From the NCBI RefSeq assembly GCF_002351485.1, contig NZ_NWMW01000003.1:1-64000 (forward strand): a stretch of 64,000 nt of DNA, read 5' to 3'. The position numbers and the translations under genes are program-made. Below are positions 1 through 7,874 of the stretch, in pieces (positions within the stretch are counted from its first letter, which is position 1; each line of letters starts with the position of its first letter). The DNA comes from Sphingomonas spermidinifaciens. GTDB lineage: Bacteria; Pseudomonadota; Alphaproteobacteria; Sphingomonadales; Sphingomonadaceae. The notes below the pieces were generated by a model. It was not told where the DNA came from, did no database searches, and was given only the letters and a program-made list of their open reading frames with translations.

Positions 1-1
1 G

Positions 2-274
2 TTCATCGGCGTCGCCATGACCGCGGTGGGCGAGAAGGCCGCGCCGCTCCTGCGCGGGGTCGAGGCGTTGGCGCAGGTCATCCTTCAGGTGACGAACTAC
101 GTCATGCGTTTCGCCCCCCTCGCCGTGTTCGCGGCGGTGGCCGGGACGCTTGCCGAGCGGGGCGCGGGGATCATCGGCAGCCTCGCCTACTTCATGGGCA
201 CCTTCTATCTCGGCATGGGGCTGCTCTGGCTGCTGCTGATCGGCGTCGGGTTCGACGACCAGTCGGAGCGATAG
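2..274 (+). CDS. Dicarboxylate/amino-acid:cation symporter fragment, truncated at both ends
   Basis: The frame is open from base 2 and continues upstream of the window. It reads FIGVAMTAVGEKAAPLL followed by hydrophobic segments (NYVMRFAPLAVFA, GSLAYFMGTFYLG), which is the middle of a DAACS-family (DctA/GltP-like) inner-membrane symporter taking up dicarboxylates or acidic amino acids with Na+ or H+. Family proteins continue for well over 150 residues with the substrate-binding hairpins and last helices. Here the family-like sequence stops at about LLLIGVGF (near base 252), and the last codons to the stop at 272-274 are simply the opposite strand of the neighbouring TonB receptor gene. The gene is therefore broken at 241-252 and is probably inactive. 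The family call is good. Whether the break is biological or an assembly join cannot be seen. Confidence 0.75.
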   Translation, partial: FIGVAMTAVGEKAAPLLRGVEALAQVILQVTNYVMRFAPLAVFAAVAGTLAERGAGIIGSLAYFMGTFYLGMGLLWLLLIGVGFDDQSER

Positions 275-2526
275 CTGCCGTCATAGCCGAAATAGAACTG
301 CCCGCTCTCGCCGAAGAGGTTGCCCTCGGCATTGGCCTCCGCGCCCCACGAGAAGGCCCACTTCGACACGCCCGGCAGGTCCTGGCCCGAGGCATCGACG
401 AAAGGCGGGCTGTTGCCGCCCGGCGTGCCCGGCGCGCTCGGCATGCCCGAGAAGCTGCACGGCCCCGTTGCCGGCAGCGTCATGCCGCCCGACAGCTCGG
501 GCGGCGGCGGCGCGTCGCAGAAGGTCACATATTCGGCATCGGTAAAGGCGCCGCTGGCATAGGCGTTGAACCGAGCGCTCGGCCGGACCGAGAAATCGGC
601 CTCGAACCCGCGGCTCCTCACCTTTTCGGCATTGGCGAGATAGCCACGCACCGTGCCGAACTGGCCGTTGCTGACGTTGGCCTGGAAATCCTTGATGTCG
701 GTCCAGAAGCCGGTGACGTTGAAGGTCACGCGTCGGTCCCAGAACTGCGTCTTGATGCCGCCCTCGAAGTGATCGACCTGCTCGGGCTCGATCGTTGCGG
801 CCGCGAGAATCGGCGCGCCATTGGCATTGGCCGGCACGCCGTTCAGGTTGATACCGCCCGTCTTGAACGCGCGCGAATAGGTCGCATAAAGGTTGATGTC
901 CTCGGCCAGCTCGTACCGAAGGTTGAGGTCGTAGCTGAGGTTCCACGCGCTGAAGCGCGGCTCGAAATACTGCGACGCCTGAATGCCGCGCTGCTGCGCG
1001 GTCCAGGAATCGTTGTAATAGGGCGAGCCGGGAACCGCCGAGACGATCTGGCGCGTGCCGTCCGACGCGGTGCCCGTCACGACCGAATCGTAGAGTCCGT
1101 CCTTCCTGTCGTAATTGACGCGGATGCCCGGCGACACGGTGAAGCGGTCGGTCACTTCCCAGTTGAGCTTGCCGAAGACCGCCAGGCTGGTGTTGTCGAG
1201 GCGGATGTCGTTGATCGCGACGACGTTGTTGAGCACCGCCGGATTGTTCGACAGCGCGCTCGTCGGGTTGAGCAGCCACCTGCTCGCCGCGGGGCCGGTT
1301 TCCTGGATGCCGCTAGTGCGGATCTTCTGGTGGAAGCCGAACAGGCCGAGCGTCAGGTCGAATCCGCTACCCTGATGGTTGAAACGGAACTCCTGCGTAT
1401 ACTGGTTCTGCTTCGTCGGATTGTTGACCTTCGTATAAATGGGCAGGCCGGTGTAGTCGCGGTCATTGGCGGGGGTCCAATCCCAGTATCGCCACGCGCT
1501 GATCGACGTGATGGTGTTCGCCTCGTCGAGCTCCCAGACCAGCCGCGCCGACAGGCCGCCATGTTCGTTGCGTGCGCGCAGCTCCGCATCGACGTCGGTC
1601 AGGCGGTCATAAGGGTTGGTGCTCGGCACCGCGTAGCCGGGGAAATAGCCGACCAGTGCCGGAAACTGCCGGTTCGCCGCGCGCTGCGTCGAGCCGTAGC
1701 TGCCATAGGAAAACGCGCAGCAGATCGGGTCCTGAAGGTTCCAGTCGCCCGAGACGGTGATGTCGAGGTCGGGCTTCACCTTCCAGAGGAGCGACCCGCG
1801 CACGCCGACGCTGTCCTGCGATTGGACATACTGGTCGGTGGTGGTGTTGTAGACCGTCCCGCGCCGGTCGGTCACGGTGGCACTCAGCCGCGCGGCAAGC
1901 GTTTCGGACAGCGGGCCGGAGACCGAGACCTTGCCCTGCTTGAAGTCGAGATTGCCGGCGGTCACCTCGGCCTTGCCCTCGAACTCGAAGCTCGGCGCCC
2001 GCGTCGTGATGTTGATCGCGCCGGCGGTCGTGTTCTTGCCGTAGAGCGTGCCCTGCGGCCCGCGCAGCGTCTCGACCCGCTCGACATCGACGAAGTCGAG
2101 CGTCGCCGACGCGATCCGGTTGTAATAGACATCGTCGATATAGATGCCGACGCCCTGCTCGAACCCGTCATTCGTCAGGCCGAACGGCGCACCGATGCCG
2201 CGGATGTTGATGAAGGTGTTGCGTGGGTTCTGCGAATAGAATTGCAGCGTAGGCGTGAGCTGCGTCAGGCGCGAGATGTTGTACGTCCCCTGCGCGTCGA
2301 GTGTCGCGCCGCTGACGACCGAGACGGCGATCGGCACCTGCTGCACATTCTCCTCGCGCCGGCGGGCGGTGACGGTGATGTCGCCGGCTTGCTGCGCGGC
2401 GAGTTCCTCGCCCTCTTCGAGCGCGGGGGCGACGACGGGCGCTGGCACGCGCGGCGGCTCGGCTACGGCGACAACCTGCGGACTGGCCGCGATCAGCAAT
2501 ACTCCCTTCAGCGCAACAACACTCAT
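205..2526 (-). CDS. TonB-dependent receptor, C-terminally truncated
   Basis: Outer-membrane beta-barrel receptor for TonB-ExbBD-energised uptake; the substrate is unknown. After a short hydrophobic N-terminus comes a TonB-box-like ITVTARRREENVQQ (about residues 50-63). The plug includes VETLRGPQGTLYGKNT (about 151-166) and is followed by a long barrel region. A purine-rich ribosome site (GGAGG) lies just upstream of the chosen ATG. Complete members end in a final strand closing with an aromatic residue. Here homology-like sequence ends at SYRSDWSSNPTP, and the last 11 residues (from about base 240 to the stop) are read from the antisense of the symporter fragment. The terminal strands are missing, so insertion into the outer membrane is doubtful. 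It resembles the sphingomonad receptors often annotated for complex carbon sources, but substrate cannot be assigned. Confidence 0.88.
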   Translation of the reverse strand: MSVVALKGVLLIAASPQVVAVAEPPRVPAPVVAPALEEGEELAAQQAGDITVTARRREENVQQVPIAVSVVSGATLDAQGTYNISRLTQLTPTLQFYSQNPRNTFINIRGIGAPFGLTNDGFEQGVGIYIDDVYYNRIASATLDFVDVERVETLRGPQGTLYGKNTTAGAINITTRAPSFEFEGKAEVTAGNLDFKQGKVSVSGPLSETLAARLSATVTDRRGTVYNTTTDQYVQSQDSVGVRGSLLWKVKPDLDITVSGDWNLQDPICCAFSYGSYGSTQRAANRQFPALVGYFPGYAVPSTNPYDRLTDVDAELRARNEHGGLSARLVWELDEANTITSISAWRYWDWTPANDRDYTGLPIYTKVNNPTKQNQYTQEFRFNHQGSGFDLTLGLFGFHQKIRTSGIQETGPAASRWLLNPTSALSNNPAVLNNVVAINDIRLDNTSLAVFGKLNWEVTDRFTVSPGIRVNYDRKDGLYDSVVTGTASDGTRQIVSAVPGSPYYNDSWTAQQRGIQASQYFEPRFSAWNLSYDLNLRYELAEDINLYATYSRAFKTGGINLNGVPANANGAPILAAATIEPEQVDHFEGGIKTQFWDRRVTFNVTGFWTDIKDFQANVSNGQFGTVRGYLANAEKVRSRGFEADFSVRPSARFNAYASGAFTDAEYVTFCDAPPPPELSGGMTLPATGPCSFSGMPSAPGTPGGNSPPFVDASGQDLPGVSKWAFSWGAEANAEGNLFGESGQFYFGYDGSYRSDWSSNPTPISSSQSSPMPR

Positions 2527-2630
2527 GACGATGATCCTCCCTGGAACATCGTCAAACCTACAATTCCTATCGGGATGGTCGATAAAGAAGCATTTGGGGA
2601 TTGTGAAGCGTCGCTGCTCCGGTCGTTGCT

Positions 2631-2658
2631 CTTGAAATCAGACCGATCCGGCCCATCT
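2631..2658 (+). promoter_or_regulatory. Sigma-32 (RpoH) type heat-shock promoter of hsp20
   Basis: CTTGAAA at 2631-2637 and CCCATCT at 2652-2658 are separated by 14 bases. This closely matches the classical RpoH consensus (CTTGAAA, 11-16 bases, CCCATnT). It points at the small heat-shock gene and predicts a leader of about 90 bases that carries the ROSE-like hairpin. Confidence 0.75.
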
Positions 2659-2665
2659 TCGTTCC

Positions 2666-2755
2666 TGTCGGCGACGCCAGCGAACGGGTCGTCGGCGGCG
2701 CCGCGCCGTTACCGGGCGGCGGCCAACGTCACATTGCTTCCTCGGAGGATATGAC
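2666..2755 (+). promoter_or_regulatory. ROSE-type RNA thermometer in the hsp20 leader
   Basis: The last leader hairpin, TTGCTTC-CTCG-GAGGATAT (2734-2752), places the Shine-Dalgarno GGAGG opposite a UUGCU strand. The U(U/C)GCU element facing the SD with an unpaired G is the hallmark of ROSE thermometers of alphaproteobacterial small heat-shock genes. Upstream leader bases (2666-2732) are very GC-rich and can form further stems. At low temperature the SD should be masked; warming opens it. The start codon follows at 2756. Confidence 0.75.
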
Positions 2756-3220
2756 ATGAGCCGTTTCGACTTCACTCCCTATCGCCGCTCGACGATCGGT
2801 TTCGATCGCCTGTTCGACCTGCTCGAGGCAAGCACGCGTCAGCAGCAGAGCGACAACTACCCGCCCTTCAATCTCGAGAAGACCAGCGAGGATCATTACA
2901 GGATCACGCTCGCGGTCGCCGGCTTCAAGTCCGACGAGATCGACATCACCGCGCAGCAGAACCTGCTCCTGGTGTCGGGCCGCAAAGGCGAGGACAATGA
3001 CAACCAGCGCGGCAGCTTCCTGCACCTTGGCATCGCCAACCGCAGCTTCGAGCGGCGGTTCGAGCTGGCCGATTTCGTGCGGGTCGAGGCCGCTAACCTC
3101 GCCGACGGGCTGCTGACGATCGACCTCGTCCGCGAAGTGCCCGAGGCGATGAAGCCCAAGAAGATCGCGGTGACCACCGGCACGCCCACCGGCCCGGCGA
3201 TCGAACACAAGGCGGCGTAA
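2756..3220 (+). CDS. Small heat-shock protein Hsp20 (IbpA-like)
   Basis: A 154-residue class A small heat-shock protein that binds unfolding cytoplasmic proteins as an ATP-independent holdase and hands them to DnaK/ClpB. The N-terminal arm (FDFTPYRRSTIGFDRLFD) is IbpA-like, the alpha-crystallin domain spans about residues 37-128, and the C-terminal I-x-V anchor motif appears as IAV at 137-139. The ATG at 2756 follows GGAGG. The gene stands alone between a TonB receptor on the other strand and a strong terminator, with an RpoH-type promoter and a ROSE-like leader, so control at both transcription and translation is expected. Confidence 0.95.
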   Translation: MSRFDFTPYRRSTIGFDRLFDLLEASTRQQQSDNYPPFNLEKTSEDHYRITLAVAGFKSDEIDITAQQNLLLVSGRKGEDNDNQRGSFLHLGIANRSFERRFELADFVRVEAANLADGLLTIDLVREVPEAMKPKKIAVTTGTPTGPAIEHKAA

Positions 3221-3273
3221 CGCGCCGCTTCCTCGCTAGCAGGCGCCTTGCTCCCTTGGGCGTCGCAGCGAAA

Positions 3274-3305
3274 GGCGTCCGGACCATGGGTCCGGGCGCC
3301 TTTTG
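3274..3305 (+). terminator. Rho-independent terminator after hsp20
   Basis: GGCGTCCGGACC and GGTCCGGGCGCC pair around an ATG loop, followed by TTTT. It ends the monocistronic hsp20 transcript about 50 bases after its stop. Confidence 0.85.
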
Positions 3306-3334
3306 ACTCTCCAGGAAATGTGCCGAACTTCCTT

Positions 3335-3363
3335 CGTCACCCCGGACTTGGTTCGGGATGACG
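3335..3363. repeat. Dispersed palindromic (REP-like) repeat
   Basis: An imperfect 29-base palindrome whose left arm reads CGTCACCCCGG and right arm CGGGATGACG. Related 'ccgggatgacg' or 'gggatgacg' arms recur near 19140, 23570 and 25260, always between genes. It lies 6 bases beyond the pyrG stop and could also end that transcript. Confidence 0.6.
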
Positions 3364-3369
3364 AGAGAC

Positions 3370-5004
3370 TCAAACCAGTCGCGACTGCGCCACCGCCGCC
3401 GCGATGAAGCTTGCGAACAGCGGGTGCGGGTCGAAGGGCTTGGACTTGAGTTCCGGGTGGAACTGGACGCCGACGAACCAGGGATGGTCGGGCCGCTCGA
3501 CGATCTCGGGCAGCATGTCGTCGGGCGACATGCCCGAGAAGACGAGCCCGCCCTTCTCCAATGCGTCGCGATAACCGGTATTGACCTCGTACCGGTGGCG
3601 ATGGCGCTCCGAAATCTCGGTCCCGCCATAGATCGAGGCGACGACGCTGTTACCCGCCAGCTTCGCCGGATAGGCGCCGAGCCGCATCGTGCCGCCCAGG
3701 TCGCCGCCTGCCTCGCGCGTCTCCAGCCCCTTTTCGCTCATCCATTCGGTGATGATGCCGACGACGGGCTCCTTGGTCGGGCCGAACTCGGTCGAGGACG
3801 CCTCGGCGATCCCGGCCAGGTTCCGCGCCCCCTCGATACAGGCCATCTGCATGCCGAAGCAGATGCCGAAATAGGGTACGCGCCGTTCGCGCGCGAAGCG
3901 CACGCTGGCGATCTTGCCCTCTGCCCCGCGCGACCCGAATGCGCCGGGGACGAGGATCGCGTGGCACGGCTCGAGCGCGGCGGCGACCTCCGCCTCGTCG
4001 CCCTCGAACAGCTCGGCGTCGATCCAGCGGATGTTGACGCGTACCTTGTTGGCGATGCCGCCGTGAACCAGCGCTTCGTTGAGCGACTTGTAGGCGTCCT
4101 GCAGGCCGACATATTTGCCGACGACGCCGACCGTCACTTCGCCCTCGGGATTGAACAGGCGGTCGGTGATCTCCGACCAGCGACCGAGGTTCGGCTTCTC
4201 ACCCGGCTCGATGCCGAAGGCGCGCAGCACTTCCTCGTCCAGCCCCTCCTCATGGTACTGGAGCGGCACGGCATAGATGCTCTTGGCGTCCAGCGCGGCG
4301 ATCACCGCCTCGGGCCGGACGTTGCAGAACTGCGCGATCTTGCGCTTGTCGCCCTCGGGCAGCGGCTTTTCGCAGCGGCAGACGAGCACGTCGGGCTGGA
4401 CGCCGAGCGCCGCCAGCTCGCGCACCGAATGCTGCGTCGGCTTGGTCTTCAGCTCGCCCGCGGCGGCGATGTACGGCACCAGCGTCACATGGACGCTAAT
4501 CGACTGGCCGCGGCCGAGGTCGTTGCGCAGCTGGCGGATCGCCTCGATGAACGGGAGCGACTCGATGTCGCCGACGGTGCCGCCGATCTCGCACAGGACG
4601 AAGTCGAGATCCTCGGTCTGGTCCTGCGAGAACGCCTTGATCGCGTCGGTGACGTGCGGGATCACCTGCACCGTCGCGCCCAGATAATCGCCGCGCCGCT
4701 CGCGCTGGATGATCGTCTGATAGATACGACCCGACGTCACATTGTCCGACTGGCGCGCCGATACGCCGGTGAAGCGCTCGTAATGGCCGAGGTCGAGGTC
4801 GGTCTCCGCCCCGTCGTCGGTCACATAGACCTCGCCATGCTGATAGGGGCTCATCGTCCCCGGATCGACGTTCAGATAGGGATCGAACTTGCGGATCCGC
4901 ACGCGATAGCCGCGCGCCTGGAGCAGCGCCGCGAGGCTCGCTGCCATAAGACCCTTGCCGAGCGACGAGACCACGCCGCCGGTGATGAAGATGTACCGCG
5001 CCAT
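3370..5004 (-). CDS. pyrG: CTP synthase
   Basis: Converts UTP, ATP and glutamine to CTP, the last step of pyrimidine nucleotide synthesis, in the cytoplasm. At 544 residues it has the standard length. The N-terminal synthetase domain carries the P-loop [10 protein letters not shown] (residues 9-18). The C-terminal class I glutamine amidotransferase domain has the nucleophile in YFGICFGMQ and the His/Glu pair in VQFHPEL (about H516 and E518). It lies 99 bases downstream of secG on the same strand, an arrangement common in alphaproteobacteria. Confidence 0.97.
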   Translation of the reverse strand: MARYIFITGGVVSSLGKGLMAASLAALLQARGYRVRIRKFDPYLNVDPGTMSPYQHGEVYVTDDGAETDLDLGHYERFTGVSARQSDNVTSGRIYQTIIQRERRGDYLGATVQVIPHVTDAIKAFSQDQTEDLDFVLCEIGGTVGDIESLPFIEAIRQLRNDLGRGQSISVHVTLVPYIAAAGELKTKPTQHSVRELAALGVQPDVLVCRCEKPLPEGDKRKIAQFCNVRPEAVIAALDAKSIYAVPLQYHEEGLDEEVLRAFGIEPGEKPNLGRWSEITDRLFNPEGEVTVGVVGKYVGLQDAYKSLNEALVHGGIANKVRVNIRWIDAELFEGDEAEVAAALEPCHAILVPGAFGSRGAEGKIASVRFARERRVPYFGICFGMQMACIEGARNLAGIAEASSTEFGPTKEPVVGIITEWMSEKGLETREAGGDLGGTMRLGAYPAKLAGNSVVASIYGGTEISERHRHRYEVNTGYRDALEKGGLVFSGMSPDDMLPEIVERPDHPWFVGVQFHPELKSKPFDPHPLFASFIAAAVAQSRLV

Positions 5005-5103
5005 GGGAGGAAACGCCTAACGCCGAAAACAATGGGGACCAAGCGCGCGAATCCGCGACGCCCGAAAATAATGCGAAGCAAGGGGCCTCGCGCGCCGTGG
5101 GCG

Positions 5104-5499
5104 TTACTGGCCCGGCGCGCTCGAATTGCCGGCCGGTGCCGCCTGGTTCGCGACCACCGCACCGGCAGCCGCGTCGAGCGGATCGACAGCGGGCGCCGCA
5201 GGCGCGGGGCCGGTCGGCACCGCGGGGGCTGCCGAGGTCGGCCGCGCGAGGCTGGTGTCGATCGCGTCGGCGCGCCGCGTCGCCGCCAGCACCGCGAGCA
5301 GGATGCTCATCGCGATGAACAGGCCCGCCAGCACCGCGGTCGCGCGCGTGAGGAAATTGGCGGCGCCGCGCGCCGACATCAGCCCGGAGGGGCTGCCGCT
5401 CGAGGTCAGGCCGCCGCCCTCCGACTGCTGCATCAGGATGACGGTAACGAGCAGGGCTGCGATGACCGCATGCACAATGAGGAGGAAGGAGAACAGCAT
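5104..5499 (-). CDS. secG: Preprotein translocase subunit SecG
   Basis: Small inner-membrane subunit of the SecYEG channel. I start it at the ATG 5499 (MLFSFLLIVHAVIAALL), because an upstream in-frame extension does not resemble the family. That gives 131 residues. The first membrane helix covers about residues 1-22, the conserved loop QQSEGGGL follows, then a second helix (VLAGLFIAMSILLAVLAA). The Ala/Pro-rich tail of about 55 residues is longer than the E. coli protein but usual for alphaproteobacteria. It precedes pyrG and may be cotranscribed with it. Confidence 0.93.
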   Translation of the reverse strand: MLFSFLLIVHAVIAALLVTVILMQQSEGGGLTSSGSPSGLMSARGAANFLTRATAVLAGLFIAMSILLAVLAATRRADAIDTSLARPTSAAPAVPTGPAPAAPAVDPLDAAAGAVVANQAAPAGNSSAPGQ

Positions 5500-5701
5500 C
5501 GGGGGCAAGGAATCCAGTTCGCGGGCGCGACAGGCGACGCCCTGATTGCCGCGCACATAGGCCGGGCGCGCCGCCGGATCAACCGCGCCGGCACCGGCCT
5601 CGATCGGACGAATGTGACATTTGCGGAACGTCGCGAAACCGCAGGGCTTTCAGGGCGTTCAGGTGCGCAGAGAGCCTCCGTGCTTGCGGAGCTGTAACGA
5701 T

Positions 5702-6076
5702 ATGGATTCGCGCGTGAATGCGATCAGCCCTGCAGCATTGTCGTCATGGATGCACACGCTGGTGGATTATGTCCGCTCGGGCGAGCCCGATCTGACCAAT
5801 CGCCAGATGGCATTGTTGATGCTCGTCTACCTCGAACCCGGCCCGCATACGGTGCGCGGGCTTGCCCGAGCGCTCAACGTCTCAAAACCGGTCGTCACGC
5901 GCGCCTTGAACAGGCTGGGCGCGCTCGGCTATCTGCGCCGCCAGCGCGACGATAGCGACAAGCGCAACATTTTCGTGACGCGCACACCGGAAGGGGCGGA
6001 GTTTCTTGCAGAATTCGGGCATTTCCTCGAGGCCGACGACGCCTATCCCCGCCGTAACGGCGTCGGCACCGCGTGA
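5702..6076 (+). CDS. MarR-family winged-helix transcriptional regulator
   Basis: A 124-residue putative cytoplasmic DNA-binding protein. The recognition region TVRGLARALNVSKPVVTRAL (about 57-76) and the wing RRQRDDSDKRN are typical MarR elements. The protein is shorter than most MarR proteins because the C-terminal dimerisation helix is brief. I use the ATG at 5702 (MDSRVNAISP) with GGAG upstream rather than a longer in-frame extension. It overlaps or abuts the following P60-like gene and is divergent from secG. Its ligand and targets are unknown. Confidence 0.82.
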   Translation: MDSRVNAISPAALSSWMHTLVDYVRSGEPDLTNRQMALLMLVYLEPGPHTVRGLARALNVSKPVVTRALNRLGALGYLRRQRDDSDKRNIFVTRTPEGAEFLAEFGHFLEADDAYPRRNGVGTA

Positions 6077-6899
6077 ACGCCATGCGCTGACCGGCCGCTC
6101 GGTCCGCCTCGATCCCCGGATCGACGCGGTGCGCGCCGACCTTACCGACCTGCGCCTCGCCGACCGCGTGTTTGCCCCGCATTATGCGGAGGCGCAGGCG
6201 CAGACCGCGCTCGCCGCGACACCGCTGCTGGTGGCGCCCGGCGGCATCGCGGTGTCGGAGCTGTTGCCGGGCGACGCCTTCGACTTGCTCGAGCTCAGCG
6301 GCGGTTTCGCCTGGGGCCGGTCGCTCACCGACGGCGTCGTCGGCTATATCGATGCCGGCGCGCTGGGCGAGCCCGTGACCGCGACCCATATCGTCTCGGC
6401 GCGCGAAGCCGCATTGCACGAGGCGCCCGACCGCAATGCCGCACCGCTCGCGGCACTACCGATGGGCAGCCGCATCGCCGCCCTGGGCGAGCGTGACGCC
6501 TTCCTGCTCACCGATCACGGCTATGTCGCGGCCGAGGCGGTTCGGCCGATCGGCGAAGCCGACGCCGCAGAGGTCGCCGCCGCGGCGCTCCGCATGATCG
6601 GGGCGAGCGAGCGTGCCGGTGGCCGGTCAGGCGCGGGCGTGGATGCGGCGGGCCTCGTCTTCCTTGCCCACGACGTTGCCGGAGTCGCGGTGCCGCGCCT
6701 CCCCGACCTGATCGCGGCGGCGCTGACACCCGGCGGCGACGCGCCGGCGGCGGGCGATGTGGTCGTGTTCGCCGATCACCTCGCGATCATGGTCGATGCG
6801 GTCAGCGCCGTGCATGTCGAGGGGCGCGTCGCCCGCGAACGGCTGTCGACGCTGGCAGAGCGGCACGGTGCGCCGGTCGCATATGGAAGGATCGGCTGA
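6006..6899 (+). CDS. SH3/NlpC-P60-like protein, catalytic cysteine missing
   Basis: The N-terminal half (HALTGRSVRLDPRIDAVR, then two SH3-like blocks) matches the N-terminus of alphaproteobacterial NlpC/P60 cell-wall endopeptidases. The C-terminal P60 core is degenerate: the segment expected to read GIDCSGL is GVDAAGL, so the nucleophilic Cys is replaced by Ala, and the preceding Trp-Gly-Gly is also altered. The His region (DHLAIMVD) remains. The start is unclear, because no ATG or GTG lies in frame ahead of HALTG. The only upstream candidate is TTG 6006, which overlaps marR by about 70 bases; CTG 6087 is the alternative. Its stop overlaps the argC start by one base (TGATG). Probably a pseudoenzyme or a gene in decay. 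Confidence 0.65.
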   Translation: MQNSGISSRPTTPIPAVTASAPRERHALTGRSVRLDPRIDAVRADLTDLRLADRVFAPHYAEAQAQTALAATPLLVAPGGIAVSELLPGDAFDLLELSGGFAWGRSLTDGVVGYIDAGALGEPVTATHIVSAREAALHEAPDRNAAPLAALPMGSRIAALGERDAFLLTDHGYVAAEAVRPIGEADAAEVAAAALRMIGASERAGGRSGAGVDAAGLVFLAHDVAGVAVPRLPDLIAAALTPGGDAPAAGDVVVFADHLAIMVDAVSAVHVEGRVARERLSTLAERHGAPVAYGRIG

Positions 6900-7828
6900 T
6901 GCGCAGCGTCTTCATCGACGGCGGCGCGGGGACCACGGGCCTCGAAATCCGCGAACGGCTTGAGGGTCGACCCGAGTTTCACGTGACGACGCTGGAGGGC
7001 GACGCGCGCAAGGACGCCGCCGCGCGCGCCGAGGCGCTCGACGCCGCCGACTTCGTCATCCTCTGCCTCCCCGACGACGCCGCGCGCGAGGCGGTAGAGC
7101 TGATCCGCAACCCCGCCGTCCGCATCATCGACGCCTCGAGCGCGCACCGCGTCGCCGACGGCTGGACCTATGGCTTCCCCGAGCTTGAGCCGGTGCAGGC
7201 CGCGGCGATTGCCGAAGCGGCCCGCGTCAGCAATCCCGGCTGCTATCCCACCGGCTTCCTCGCGCTGGTGCGGCCGCTGGTTCGGACCGGCCTCGTCCCG
7301 CACGACTGGCCGCTCAGCGTCAATGCCGTGTCCGGCTATTCGGGCGGCGGCAAGGCGATGATTGCCGAGTTCGAGGCCGGCGCGACCGCCACGGCGCACC
7401 GCGCCTATGGCCTGTCGCTGTCGCACAAGCATTTGCCGGAGATGCAGCGCCACGCGCGTATCGCCCACCCGCCGATCTTCCAGCCTGCAGTCGCGCGGAC
7501 CTATCGCGGCATGCTGGTCGAAGTGCCGCTGCCGCTCCACGCGCTGCCGCGCAAGCCCTCGCTCGCTGCGATCGAGGCGGCGTGGCGCGAAGCCTACCGC
7601 GACCAGCCGCTGGTTCGTGTCGCAGCAAGCGAGGAAGCGACGAGCGTCGAGATCGAGGCCGATGCCGGCACCGACCGCATGACGCTGCGCGCCTTCGGCA
7701 ATGCCGAGACGGGGCAGGCGCGGCTGATCGCCACCCTCGACAACCTGGGCAAGGGCGCAGCGGGCGCGGCCGTGCAGAACCTTAACCTGATGGCCGGGCT
7801 GGATCAGGCGGCGGGGCTGCGGGTCTGA
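6899..7828 (+). CDS. argC: N-acetyl-gamma-glutamyl-phosphate reductase, type 2
   Basis: Reduces N-acetylglutamyl phosphate to the semialdehyde with NADPH in arginine synthesis. The 309-residue length and the early GGAGTTG nucleotide-binding loop (8-14) fit the short type 2 enzymes. The catalytic Cys is C115 in SNPGCYPTG. The C-terminus has the usual LGKGAAGAAVQNLNL. It is translationally coupled to the P60-like gene through a TGATG overlap and converges on the GGDEF-EAL gene 46 bases downstream. Confidence 0.95.
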   Translation: MRSVFIDGGAGTTGLEIRERLEGRPEFHVTTLEGDARKDAAARAEALDAADFVILCLPDDAAREAVELIRNPAVRIIDASSAHRVADGWTYGFPELEPVQAAAIAEAARVSNPGCYPTGFLALVRPLVRTGLVPHDWPLSVNAVSGYSGGGKAMIAEFEAGATATAHRAYGLSLSHKHLPEMQRHARIAHPPIFQPAVARTYRGMLVEVPLPLHALPRKPSLAAIEAAWREAYRDQPLVRVAASEEATSVEIEADAGTDRMTLRAFGNAETGQARLIATLDNLGKGAAGAAVQNLNLMAGLDQAAGLRV

Positions 7829-7874
7829 ACGGGCAAACCGTAACCCAGCGGATGCTGGGGTACGGCGCCGAATT

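Noticed and set aside
769-2754. Long plus-strand frame opposite the TonB receptor
   Set aside because: Arg/Asp/Gly-rich shadow of a real gene in high-GC DNA, with no recognisable domain.
3358-5697. 779-codon plus-strand frame opposite pyrG and secG
   Set aside because: Antisense of two clear genes; composition is that of a GC shadow frame.
6074-6091. GTG start for the P60-like protein overlapping the marR stop
   Set aside because: That frame closes after five codons (TGA at 6089-6091).
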